A stretch of DNA of 64,000 bases from Clostridiales bacterium 38-18 (GTDB taxonomy: Bacteria > Bacillota > Clostridia > Peptostreptococcales > Acidaminobacteraceae), in contig MKTL01000007.1 in NCBI GenBank assembly GCA_001897605.1, positions 1-64,000 on the forward strand. Direction: 5' to 3'. A model generated the notes under the pieces. It was not told where the DNA came from. It searched no databases and saw only the letters and a program-made list of their open reading frames with translations. Of this stretch, positions 23,769-31,901 are shown in pieces (positions within the stretch are counted from its first letter, which is position 1; each line of letters starts with the position of its first letter). The translations under genes were made by a program, and so were the position numbers.

Positions 23769-25091
23769 TTAAGTCGACTTGTTGAATGACAATATAGAAG
23801 GGTAGAGAACCAAGGAAAAAATAGATAATACCAAGATGAAGAAGGCGTAAGGTAAGTAATCGAGTGTTGAAACACCAGTAAGCTGTTTAATCATGATACC
23901 ATTAACATTCCAAGGAATTAAAGCAACGATGTTTAACCCAAGATTAGCGGTTAGCATCACGAGAAACTCTCTTTTGACATCTTGAGCATCAAAATGAGGC
24001 GCCATATATTTGCCTGTTACCATTGAAGTCATAGCTTGACTACAGGTGACCATGCTTAATACAATACTCAATACGCCTGTGTTGAACATTAGCCTACTTT
24101 TTGATGGTTTTTTTGGAACAAAAGGATCAATAATTGGCTCCATCAGGTTGTCCGCTTCAAGTAAGCTATTAAAAATGCCTGAAAAGAAAATGACAAGAAT
24201 GACATTGAGCATTTGCTTAAAGCCAGAGGTCTTTAGATAGGCCACTGATGACTCTGTCGAAGAAAAGCCATGATATAAAGTATCAATGATTTCTGAGAAT
24301 GAACCCAGTGTTTGAATAGATAGTAATAGACTGATAGAAAAAACAATGGTCAAAACCCTCGTAATGGGTTGATTGAATAGTAAAAGTACAATTAACAGCA
24401 CTAAGGGCATAAGTCTTAACAATGAAATACTAAATATAAGCTTTAAGCCTTCATTTGCAGTAATTAAGTCCTTTGTGATCACAGTACTTTGACCCTTAAA
24501 AACAAAAAAAACAATCGTTACAATGAATGGTAGGATTGCACTTGTAAGTAAAACCCACATGTTCTTTTTATAATCGGTTTTAGTGATACTTGAAAGTAAA
24601 TGAAGTCCGGAGGAGAGGGGGGAACATCGATCACCTATATAAACACCGGAAAGTAATGCCCCAATCATTATGGGATAAAATACACCTGCTTGAATAGCAA
24701 TTGAAGAGAAAAGTGGTAAGGTAATCGTTAGGGTTCCAATAGCGGACCCCAATATCATAGACAAAATAAATGAAATGACAAATCCAGCCAGAAGTAAATT
24801 CTGTCCGACCATCCACTGTGTTGCATAGTAGATGGCTGTCGGGAGTGCGCCTGAAGCCATAAGAACAGGAAGCGTAATGCTAATGAGAAACATCAATAGC
24901 ATTGTTTTTGAAACTGATTTGGTATTATGTAGAATTAACTTGGGAAGAACGCCTTTGCGACTCAAAAATAGATACCCTAAAGCACATGTGGTCGCCATTC
25001 CAAGGTACATAGGTAATCCTAGCGCAATTGAAACTGCGACGAAAAAAAGAAGTAAACCAATATAGCTGTATGATTTTATAGTCGTATTCAT
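23769..25091 (-). CDS. NhaC-family Na+/H+ antiporter
   Basis: The 440-aa protein has about 11-12 membrane helices. Family motifs include GSAIGTLTITLPLFSSIA, SGVYIGDRCSPLSSG and TCSQAMTSMVTGKYM, matching NhaC/Na+-antiporter domain proteins, which exchange cytoplasmic sodium for protons or, in MleN, malate plus proton for lactate plus sodium. The substrate pair cannot be fixed here. The gene stands alone between the divergent acetyltransferase and convergent cyclase genes. Confidence 0.88.
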   Translation of the reverse strand: MNTTIKSYSYIGLLLFFVAVSIALGLPMYLGMATTCALGYLFLSRKGVLPKLILHNTKSVSKTMLLMFLISITLPVLMASGALPTAIYYATQWMVGQNLLLAGFVISFILSMILGSAIGTLTITLPLFSSIAIQAGVFYPIMIGALLSGVYIGDRCSPLSSGLHLLSSITKTDYKKNMWVLLTSAILPFIVTIVFFVFKGQSTVITKDLITANEGLKLIFSISLLRLMPLVLLIVLLLFNQPITRVLTIVFSISLLLSIQTLGSFSEIIDTLYHGFSSTESSVAYLKTSGFKQMLNVILVIFFSGIFNSLLEADNLMEPIIDPFVPKKPSKSRLMFNTGVLSIVLSMVTCSQAMTSMVTGKYMAPHFDAQDVKREFLVMLTANLGLNIVALIPWNVNGIMIKQLTGVSTLDYLPYAFFILVLSIFSLVLYPSILSFNKST

Positions 25092-25187
25092 ATTTGGGCT
25101 CCGTTTTAAGTTTCTGCGTTATAAAATATTAAAGTTGTGATATATTTATTATATCGTTACTTATACTTGTTTTCAATGGAGGTTATA

Positions 25188-25766
25188 ATGGCAATTCGCA
25201 TAGAATTTATGAACCCTTCTCAGAGTCATATTTTTGTTGACTACATCGATCATTTAAAGTTTGGTCATGCACCAGAATGGTCAACCTGCTACTGTAGATA
25301 CTATCATACTAAAGCTGATCAAGACGAATGGATGATGCGCAGCGGTAACTTAAATCGAAATGAAGCTATCATGTCGATTAAAGAAGGCTCAATGCAAGGC
25401 TTTCTAGCATTCGATGGCGATACCTGTATCGGATGGCTTAATGCAAATGATGCGAGTGCCTATATTAGAATTGAAGAGGATATTAAACCTATAGTAAAAG
25501 ATCGAAAGGTTGCTTGTACCATGTGTTTTATTATTCATCCTGAGTATCGCAATAAGGGAATTGCTAGACAGCTTTTATCATCAGCCGTGGCACATTTTAG
25601 AGAACTTGGCTTTGACGGAATGTTAGGGATGCCTTTTGTATCGAATGAATTTCAGAAACAATATAGAGGCACTTTAAACATGTATAAGGAGCTAGGGTAT
25701 AAGGAAATAGAAGTGCATGAAAATGTACACGTCATGTGGATCAATTTCAAGGGAGGAGTAGAATGA
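25188..25766 (+). CDS. GNAT-family N-acetyltransferase
   Basis: The 192-aa protein starts at ATG 25188 behind TGGAGGTTATA; the upstream extension is hydrophobic and lacks a ribosome site. It has the acetyl-CoA loop HPEYRNKGIARQLL (about residues 122-135), a conserved CYCRYYH segment near the N-terminus and a C-terminal LNMYKELGYKEIEVHE strand. Substrate is unknown. It overlaps the next gene by ATGA, so the two are coupled. Confidence 0.9.
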   Translation: MAIRIEFMNPSQSHIFVDYIDHLKFGHAPEWSTCYCRYYHTKADQDEWMMRSGNLNRNEAIMSIKEGSMQGFLAFDGDTCIGWLNANDASAYIRIEEDIKPIVKDRKVACTMCFIIHPEYRNKGIARQLLSSAVAHFRELGFDGMLGMPFVSNEFQKQYRGTLNMYKELGYKEIEVHENVHVMWINFKGGVE

Positions 25767-26446
25767 AAAGCCTTAAAATAGATTCAGCCTATACAGAGAA
25801 GCTTCATGGCTTCAAGCTTGGTATTTTAGTAGCTGACGTAATAACAACAGAGGATAATGAATCACTAAAAGTGCATATGCTTAAGTCCTTTGAAGCCATA
25901 CAAAATTCTATGAAAGTTGATCAGATCAGTCAGCTTGATCCAATCAAGGCAGGACGTGGTGCGTATCGCGCTTTCGGAAAGGATCCAACTCGATATCGAC
26001 TTTCCTGTGAAAAACTTTTAAGAAGGATTCTCAAAGGTGAAGGTCTAGATTTTATCAATAATATCGTCGATATATCTAATCTGATATCATTGACACAGGT
26101 TTGTCCTGTGGGAACCTTTGATTATGACAAGCTGGGCAATGATATTATTTTAAGAGCTGGACGAGATGGAGAAACCTACCTAAGTCTTGGAAATCAAGAG
26201 TTAAATTTAGCTGGCTTACCCATATTCTCTGATGAAAATGGTCCCTTCGGCTCCACAACATCTGATTCATCCAAAACCAATGTTGAACTTAAAACGAATA
26301 AAATAGTTATGAGTCTATTTGGATTTGAAGAGCATTATGATCTTACTGGTGCACTAGGCGAAGCAGAGCAGCTATTAATTAACTTTGCGTCAGCTAAAAT
26401 ACACTGCAAAGAAATTGTAGATGCTAAAAAAGTATTGCAATTTTAA
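25763..26446 (+). CDS. B3/B4-domain protein (PheT-like tRNA-binding/editing domain)
   Basis: The 227-aa protein resembles the stand-alone B3/4 domain of the phenylalanyl-tRNA synthetase beta chain: GRGAYRAFGKDPTRYR, NNIVDISNLISL and CPVGTFDYDKL are family hallmarks. Such proteins are presumed to act on mischarged tRNA or modified amino acids, unproven. The start at 25763, behind GGGAGGAGTAGA, overlaps the acetyltransferase stop. The pairing of an acetyltransferase with this domain hints at a shared amino-acid or aminoacyl substrate. Confidence 0.88.
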   Translation: MKSLKIDSAYTEKLHGFKLGILVADVITTEDNESLKVHMLKSFEAIQNSMKVDQISQLDPIKAGRGAYRAFGKDPTRYRLSCEKLLRRILKGEGLDFINNIVDISNLISLTQVCPVGTFDYDKLGNDIILRAGRDGETYLSLGNQELNLAGLPIFSDENGPFGSTTSDSSKTNVELKTNKIVMSLFGFEEHYDLTGALGEAEQLLINFASAKIHCKEIVDAKKVLQF

Positions 26447-26486
26447 TGGTATTTTTTTATAATGTTCATGATATATAATCTATATT

Positions 26487-26628
26487 TATGCGGTGTCGAA
26501 AGACTTAATAGGGAATCGAGAATGCTCGAGCTGTCCCAGCAACCGTGATGCTGACAAGACTCATATTACCACTGCGCAAGCGGGAAGGGTGAGTTGCGAA
26601 TGAAGCTAAGCCGGTAGACCTGCCCATA
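26487..26628 (+). promoter_or_regulatory. Cobalamin riboswitch 1
   Basis: Conserved elements are in order: CGGTGTCGAAAGAC, TTAATAGGGAA, CTGTCCCAGCAACCGTGATGCTG, ACCACTG, GCGGGAAGG and the B12 box AAGCCGGTAGACCTGCC. TATG/CATA can close the base. It is followed at 26674 by a terminator, so binding of adenosyl- or another cobalamin should stop transcription of the DUF4430/ECF pair. Confidence 0.95.
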
Positions 26629-26673
26629 GATCGCTTTATTCCCCTGGGGGTGGGATGGAAAGAGTCGAAGTTT

Positions 26674-26708
26674 AACTCATTTCCTATCTCAAGGAAGTGA
26701 GTTTTTTA
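26674..26708 (+). terminator. Expression-platform terminator of riboswitch 1
   Basis: AACTCATTTCC (26674-26684) pairs with GGAAGTGAGTT (26693-26703, one G-U) and runs into TTTTTTATTT. It lies 46 bases after the aptamer and 180 bases before the first gene. Confidence 0.9.
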
Positions 26709-26724
26709 TTTAACCACAATCTCG

Positions 26725-26829
26725 CTTATGGTAAAATCTGAAGGCTCGATGCCTGAATATTTTTATTTAGCAGCAAAGAAATTGATGTAAAATCTGAGGA
26801 CTCGATGTTTGAAGAATTTGATTTAGCCA
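26725..26829 (+). repeat. Two degenerate ~40-bp direct repeats after riboswitch 1
   Basis: Copies begin GTAAAATCTGAAGGCTCGAT (26731) and GTAAAATCTGAGGACTCGAT (26787), each running about 40 bp to ATTTAGC. The stretch CTTATGGTAAAATCTGAAGG (26725) recurs almost exactly at 50001, after the second riboswitch. Confidence 0.65.
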
Positions 26830-26887
26830 GAATATTGTTTGTGGCTAAATCAACGCGATCAGCGAGCGGAAATCAAAGGAGAACGAT

Positions 26888-27283
26888 ATGAATAAGAAGG
26901 TAGTTTTAATTGGTTTAGTTGTGTTACTGGCAGTGGCAGCTTTGTTCGGTTACAATCAGTTTTTTGGTCCAGATGCCAAAGCTGGTGAAAAGTCGGTTAC
27001 AGTAGAAATTTATGTTGAATCACAAGGCATTGATAAAACATACAACTTTGATACGGATGCTGTATTCCTATATGATTTATTAAACGAAGTGAAGGATCAA
27101 GTTAAATTTGAGTCAGAGGATTCATCATTTGGCCCAATGGTTGTTGGTTTTGAAGGCTATAAGGCAGATAGTACAAGCGAATATTATCATATATTAATCA
27201 ATGGTGAGGACGCAATGGTGGGTGTCAAGGATGTACCTGTAACCGATGGCGATGTCTATAGATTTGAGTTACGTAACTTTTAA
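26888..27283 (+). CDS. DUF4430 (transcobalamin-like) anchored protein
   Basis: The 131-aa protein has an N-terminal membrane anchor or uncleaved signal (about residues 4-24) and a DUF4430 domain (about 38-131) with VTVEIYVESQG, YDLLNEVK and a YYHILINGEDAMVGV segment. This domain is related to the C-terminal part of transcobalamin/intrinsic factor. With a B12 riboswitch upstream and an ECF S component next (stop and start adjoin), it is probably an extracytoplasmic cobalamin- or corrinoid-binding partner. No lipobox cysteine is seen. Confidence 0.85.
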   Translation: MNKKVVLIGLVVLLAVAALFGYNQFFGPDAKAGEKSVTVEIYVESQGIDKTYNFDTDAVFLYDLLNEVKDQVKFESEDSSFGPMVVGFEGYKADSTSEYYHILINGEDAMVGVKDVPVTDGDVYRFELRNF

Positions 27284-27786
27284 TGAGAGCGAAAGACATT
27301 ACACTGATAGCAATTTTATCCGCTACCTTGACAGCTGGAAAATTTGTTCTTAGTGTTGTACCAAATGTTGAAATTGTAACCTTTTTAATGATCCTTTACA
27401 CCGTGTTATTTGGTTATAAAAGAACCCTGATGGTCGTTGTTGTTTTTGTTACTACAGAAATTCTCATCTATGGATTTGGAACTTGGCTATTGGGCTATTA
27501 CATTTTATGGCCAACCTTAGTGATATTGACACATATCATTAGTCGAACGCTTAGGTCAGAATATGGCTATGCAATTTTATCAGCTATCTATGGATTTACA
27601 TTTGGACTATTTTTTGCATTGTTTGAGTCGTTATTTTATGGGATCAGCTATGCTATTCCATATTGGATTTCTGGTATTCCATTTGATATCGTTCATGGCA
27701 CTTCAAATTTTATTATTATGCTCGTTTTATATAAGCCAATGGTGAAAACAATTGGTTTTGCAAAAGAGAAAATGCACGTAGCGTAA
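27283..27786 (+). CDS. ECF transporter S component, probable cobalamin uptake (CblT-like)
   Basis: The 167-aa integral membrane protein has five or six helices and the N-terminal pattern of S components (KDITLIAILSATLTAGKFVL, FLMILYTVLFGYKRT). S components bind the vitamin and use a shared EcfAAT module encoded elsewhere. Control by a cobalamin riboswitch and coupling to the DUF4430 gene point to B12 or a precursor. The assignment to CblT is by context and size, not by a diagnostic residue. Confidence 0.82.
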   Translation: MRAKDITLIAILSATLTAGKFVLSVVPNVEIVTFLMILYTVLFGYKRTLMVVVVFVTTEILIYGFGTWLLGYYILWPTLVILTHIISRTLRSEYGYAILSAIYGFTFGLFFALFESLFYGISYAIPYWISGIPFDIVHGTSNFIIMLVLYKPMVKTIGFAKEKMHVA

Positions 27787-27814
27787 AAAGAAACCCGTAG
27801 TGGTTTCTTTTTTT
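27787..27814 (+). terminator. Terminator after the ECF gene
   Basis: AAAGAAACC/GGTTTCTTT with loop CGTAGT, then TTTT, immediately after the stop codon. Confidence 0.88.
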
Positions 27815-27955
27815 ATGAAATAAAATCGCAATATTATTTTATGCTGATTGAAGGCTTTTGGAGAGATGAAATTAAGTTTAGCTCTTGACTATTCTGATAG
27901 TGTCATAAGTATGTTATATTAGAGTTAATAGTGATTAGTAATGGAGAGTGATAAA

Positions 27956-29017
27956 TTGCAAAGGATAGCTTTTTTATTTTTAGCGTATTCATTGATTGGA
28001 TGGATTTGGGAAACCACTTATGTTTCGATAAAGAGTAAGAAAATTGTCAACCGAGGTTTTTTAAGGGGACCTATAATACCGATTTACGGATTTGCCGTGG
28101 TTACCATCATACTTTCGATAGATTGGGTTATTCCATATATTAAGTCATTTTCAAAGTTTGAAACCGGTTTGACAATGATATATATTGCTCTTGTTGCATC
28201 TGTATGGGAGTATGTGACGTCCTTTGGTATGGAAGTACTTTTCAAAACGAGATGGTGGAATTATACCGAACATCGATTTAATATTAAAGGTAGAATTGCA
28301 CTTGATGTTTCAATCTTTTGGGGCATCGGAGGGTACGTATTGTGGCGCTTTATCAATCCTCTCGTTATGATGCTTTTCAATCTATTCAACGCTCGAGGGA
28401 TGAGCATTTTTTTATCAATTGCCTATTTAATCGTTTCAATTGACACGATTACCACTTTAATTGAATTAATTAATCTTAGAAACGTCGTTATCAGACTACA
28501 GAAAGCTTCTGAAGAAATCGTCGATCAAATCACAGAAACTTTGGATAAGGTGGGTGAAGGTCTAGATAAGTTAACCGAAACGGTACCAAAATTAGGTGAA
28601 ATAATCAGTGAGAAAATTAATGATAATTTAGAGGATGTTAAAACAATCGTTTCGGATGTTATTCCGGATTCTGTATTAGAGCAAAGATTGCGTTTTAAAG
28701 AGATGATAGAAGATGCTAAAGCAAAGTTAAAAGCGGGCACATTATATAAAAAATACGAGAACTTTAATATCTATTCTGAGTTTCTATCCGAAATGAAGGC
28801 ACACAATAGGGACCAAAATGCAAGTGGCTTAACGCGATTTGGAGAGGCGCTTGAGAAGGCTAAGAACACGAGGGGAAAACGTTTCTTTAAAAACTATCCA
28901 AATGCATCGACCAGTCAGTTTGGGTTAATGCATATCTTGCACGATAAACTAAAAGAAAAGCAATTCAATGTAATGACTCGAATGGACAAAGACGATAAAA
29001 GCGATGAAAATAAGTAG
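27956..29017 (+). CDS. CmpB-like putative ABC-transporter membrane protein with long soluble tail
   Basis: The first 190 residues carry about five membrane helices with motifs SLIGWIWETTYVSIKSKKIVNRG and WNYTEHRFNIKGRIALDVSIFWG in part, matching the ABC_trans_CmpB family of unknown function. The rest is a charged, helix-rich cytoplasmic tail with heptad-like repeats (about 190-260). The start is probably TTG 27956, nine bases after GGAGAG; an in-frame ATG at 27941 lacks a ribosome site. It may be linked with the peptidase gene 15 bases downstream. Confidence 0.8.
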   Translation: MQRIAFLFLAYSLIGWIWETTYVSIKSKKIVNRGFLRGPIIPIYGFAVVTIILSIDWVIPYIKSFSKFETGLTMIYIALVASVWEYVTSFGMEVLFKTRWWNYTEHRFNIKGRIALDVSIFWGIGGYVLWRFINPLVMMLFNLFNARGMSIFLSIAYLIVSIDTITTLIELINLRNVVIRLQKASEEIVDQITETLDKVGEGLDKLTETVPKLGEIISEKINDNLEDVKTIVSDVIPDSVLEQRLRFKEMIEDAKAKLKAGTLYKKYENFNIYSEFLSEMKAHNRDQNASGLTRFGEALEKAKNTRGKRFFKNYPNASTSQFGLMHILHDKLKEKQFNVMTRMDKDDKSDENK

Positions 29018-29032
29018 TTCTAGGAGGCCCAT

Positions 29033-29830
29033 ATGAAAGTGTTTATTAGTATTGATATGGAAGGCATAACTGGCACAACCTTATGGCAAGAATGCCAATC
29101 GGATCACCCTAGTTATCAAGCACACGTCAATCAGATGACCAATGAATGTCTTGCTGCATGTGAAGGGGCTATAGAGGCTGGTGCAGTCGAAATTGTCGTA
29201 AGAGATGCGCATAATTCAGCCACCAATATTGATATGAGTTTACTTCCCAAAGAAGTTAAAATTATTAGACAGTGGAGTGGCCATCCTTATTCCATGGTGG
29301 ATGGTATTGATTCAAGCTTCGATGCTGTGTTATTTGTAGGCTATCATGGAGCAGCGGGAAATCCTTTGAATCCACTTTCGCATACGATGACGGGTCGTTC
29401 TCAAAAAATCTCACTAAATGGTTTGCCAGCCAGTGAGTTTTTGCTGTACAGCTATGCTGCAGCACTTGAGGGTGTACCTACCGTTTTTGCATCAGGTGAT
29501 GAAGGTCTTTGTGCGCAAGCGAAGGAGCTATACCCGAATATAAGAACGGTATCTGTGAAATCAGGAAAAGGTGGCAGTGTCACACATCTTTCGCCAAACT
29601 TAGCCCTTGATAAAATAAGAAATACCGTGAGAGTTGCTCTTAGCGGCAATTTGAAAAATCAATTAGTTGAGTTGCCAAACCACTTCGAGGTAAACATCAC
29701 CTTTAAAGAGCATATAGATGCAAAAAGGCGATCCTATTATCCAGGCATGATTCAGCTCGATGCAAACACAATACAATATAGTTCGGATGATTATTTTGAT
29801 GTGCTAAGAATGATTGCCTTTGTACTTTAG
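29033..29830 (+). CDS. M55-family D-aminopeptidase (DppA-like)
   Basis: The 265-aa metalloenzyme shows the family's zinc-ligand pattern: SIDMEGITG near residue 7, VVRDAHNSATN near 60 and VGYHGAAGNPLNPLSHT near 102. DppA-type enzymes cleave D-Ala-D-Ala-like dipeptides and form decamers. AGGAGGCCCAT precedes the ATG. It is 15 bases after the CmpB-like gene and converges with the C39-like lipoprotein gene, overlapping its stop by four bases. Confidence 0.9.
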   Translation: MKVFISIDMEGITGTTLWQECQSDHPSYQAHVNQMTNECLAACEGAIEAGAVEIVVRDAHNSATNIDMSLLPKEVKIIRQWSGHPYSMVDGIDSSFDAVLFVGYHGAAGNPLNPLSHTMTGRSQKISLNGLPASEFLLYSYAAALEGVPTVFASGDEGLCAQAKELYPNIRTVSVKSGKGGSVTHLSPNLALDKIRNTVRVALSGNLKNQLVELPNHFEVNITFKEHIDAKRRSYYPGMIQLDANTIQYSSDDYFDVLRMIAFVL

Positions 29831-30621
29831 GGATTAGATATGACGACCGCATATGGGTACCAGTTTAAAATGGATGACATTAAGACACTGGACTCATAGT
29901 AGCGGTCTTTTCCTTTTGGTTCACCATCATCATAGCTTTCGTACCAATTGTTAGGATCGTAAACTTCAAAGTACAAAGTGTCATCTGCTATTGTATAACC
30001 CTTTACGATGAAATAATGTCCACTATCAAAGCTATAAAATCGATTAATTCTTTCATTAGTATTGCTATGAAAGGGAATGAATGACATGCTGTTGTTGATG
30101 ATGGCGATACTACCTTGATCAATCAGGCTAGTAAGGTCAGTTTCTGATTGGATTGAGATTACTTCATAGGGTATTGAATATAGGTCTAGTGCGTTGTTTA
30201 TATCATCACTGTACCACCAACCACCGTCTGAGCGAAAGTGGTTACGGGCATTTTCTGCAGAGGCTTTAGTATCTTTGTCGTACCATTTTGCAGCCATTTC
30301 GATAGAGCTTGGGCCACAATTGTTGCCTGCATGTAAGCCGGTTACTGCTTGATCGACATACCAGTCATAGTCTCTATCGTTGCTCACATAGGTAGATACA
30401 TTGTCACCTAATCCCCATTCGAGTGAAACTGCATTTAGCGATTCAAGCTTAAGCAGTTTAAGATCAACCGTTGTCTCCTCAAGTGTTAATTCGGTGATCA
30501 TTGTAGTCTCAAGGGTTACCGGTGATGTTGTCTCTATCGTTTTTGGAGAACACGCAGTTAGAAGTACAAATAGTATTATAAGATAGATATAAAAATGACG
30601 TTTTACATTGATAGAGCACAT
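29827..30621 (-). CDS. C39-like cysteine-peptidase lipoprotein
   Basis: The 264-aa protein has a lipoprotein signal with lipobox LLTAC (Cys24) and a Thr-rich linker, so it is exported and lipid-anchored. The domain from about 80 has GNNCGPSSIEM with the presumed catalytic cysteine, GHYFIVKGY with the histidine and VYDPNNW with an Asp/Asn, the Peptidase_C39_2 pattern. ATG 30621 follows GGAGGTTGCAACT. The substrate is unknown; cell-wall or peptide cleavage outside the cell is plausible. It is divergent from the lipoprotein gene at 30721. Confidence 0.82.
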   Translation of the reverse strand: MCSINVKRHFYIYLIILFVLLTACSPKTIETTSPVTLETTMITELTLEETTVDLKLLKLESLNAVSLEWGLGDNVSTYVSNDRDYDWYVDQAVTGLHAGNNCGPSSIEMAAKWYDKDTKASAENARNHFRSDGGWWYSDDINNALDLYSIPYEVISIQSETDLTSLIDQGSIAIINNSMSFIPFHSNTNERINRFYSFDSGHYFIVKGYTIADDTLYFEVYDPNNWYESYDDGEPKGKDRYYESSVLMSSILNWYPYAVVISNP

Positions 30622-30720
30622 AGTTGCAACCTCCAATTGTAAATAAACATTAAGACTGCTTTAACCTAATATTAAGAAAACTATATCATAATGTAAGAAA
30701 TAAATAAATGAGGTGGATTT

Positions 30721-31668
30721 ATGAGGTTATTTTTTAAAGGTGTGCTTGTGACAACTCTTGCGTTATCCTTGACAGCCTGTTCTTTGATAAACAATGGTGA
30801 ACAACCGTTTACAGTATTTGACACAAAAATGGACGAGTCTGTACATTATGATAGAAGTGTCAAAGGGTTCAGTCAAATTGAGCTAGAAATGGATATTACT
30901 GTTTCTGATGTTGAAATCATAAGCACAAATGGAACAGATATTGTCTTTGATCAGGAAGCCAATTTAAAAGAATTATTAGCGACTGCAGAATACGAAGCGC
31001 ACGGTGATACACTAAAAGTCATCTATAGCAATAAGGATTCTTATAAGCTTAAAGCGCAATCTCAAAATAGCAAGATTAACATTAAAGTTCCTGAAGAGAT
31101 TAAGTTGAAAATTGACTCAAACTTGAATGTAGGTGACTACAAAATTGATGCTAACAAACTAGAATTAACAGAAGTGAATCTTGAAACAAATGTCGGCGAC
31201 ACTGCTTTGTCAAGTAATGTGGACCAATCAAGCTTAAGCTACATTAAAATGTCATCGGATGTTGGGGATTTATTCCTAGAGATAGAAAATGCTGAGGCTC
31301 TTGATACCGTTAAATTAGATACCAATACAGGCGAAATTAAGAGCTCATTTGAAGGCAACTATGATCAACGCCTTGAGCTAGTAGCGGATACAGACGTGGG
31401 CGATATGCAATTGTCATTTAAAGGCGCATTTAAAGAAGTGGTTAATCTAGACCTTGATGCAAATGTAGGCGATGTAAAGCTAGAGCTCCCAAAAGGACAT
31501 GAGATGGCATTTGAAATTAAAGCGCCTGAGTTTACTTCTAGCTTAGATTGGGCAAACATTGATTATAGTAAATCAAGAGACCAGTATAAAGTAGAAGGGG
31601 ACAAAAGTCAGTTTAGCATAAAACTGAACCTCAATGTGGGCGATGGCAAATTTAGCTATAGCAATTGA
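30721..31668 (+). CDS. DUF4097-like repeat lipoprotein
   Basis: This 315-aa protein has a lipobox LTACS (Cys20) and then a beta-rich domain. The motif NVGD or DVGD, each followed by alternating hydrophobic residues, recurs about seven times (NVGDYKI, NVGDTAL, DVGDLFL, DVGDMQL, NVGDVKL, NVGDGKF), the look of a DUF4097/DUF2807 right-handed beta solenoid. Such proteins sit on the outer membrane face; function is unknown. It is single and divergent from the C39-like gene. Confidence 0.82.
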   Translation: MRLFFKGVLVTTLALSLTACSLINNGEQPFTVFDTKMDESVHYDRSVKGFSQIELEMDITVSDVEIISTNGTDIVFDQEANLKELLATAEYEAHGDTLKVIYSNKDSYKLKAQSQNSKINIKVPEEIKLKIDSNLNVGDYKIDANKLELTEVNLETNVGDTALSSNVDQSSLSYIKMSSDVGDLFLEIENAEALDTVKLDTNTGEIKSSFEGNYDQRLELVADTDVGDMQLSFKGAFKEVVNLDLDANVGDVKLELPKGHEMAFEIKAPEFTSSLDWANIDYSKSRDQYKVEGDKSQFSIKLNLNVGDGKFSYSN

Positions 31669-31697
31669 TAAATTTAGGTATGTATTATCTTTTGTAC

Positions 31698-31726
31698 TTG
31701 ACAGTAAATTTACACTCTGTTAACAT
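31698..31726 (+). promoter_or_regulatory. Promoter of glcT
   Basis: TTGACA (31698-31703), a 17-base spacer and TAACAT (31721-31726) form a near-consensus promoter. The predicted start lies just before the antiterminator-binding leader. Confidence 0.85.
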
Positions 31727-31742
31727 ATTGGTATAAGAAATG

Positions 31743-31806
31743 GTATGTTACTGTTCAATCAGGCATGAACCAAAAGCGACGCTTTTTGTTCGTGTCTTTT
31801 TTGTTT
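31743..31806 (+). promoter_or_regulatory. GlcT-type RNA antiterminator and terminator upstream of glcT
   Basis: TATGTTACTGTTCAATCAGG resembles the RAT site bound by BglG-family antiterminators. It overlaps a terminator in which CATGAACCAAAAG pairs with CTTTTTGTTCGTG, followed by TCTTTTTTG. The RAT and terminator cannot form together, the classical arrangement. Confidence 0.8.
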
Positions 31807-31901
31807 TATAGTGGTTGTCTCGTTTTAATTTTGTAAGGACACCTTATTCGTAGGGTATAAGAAGTCTGTCACTCAGACAAATTTATTTAATGGTGGTTCT
31901 A

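Noticed and set aside
29452-29649. Minus-strand ORF in the M55 peptidase gene
   Set aside because: Shadow frame with no ribosome site and no recognisable motif.
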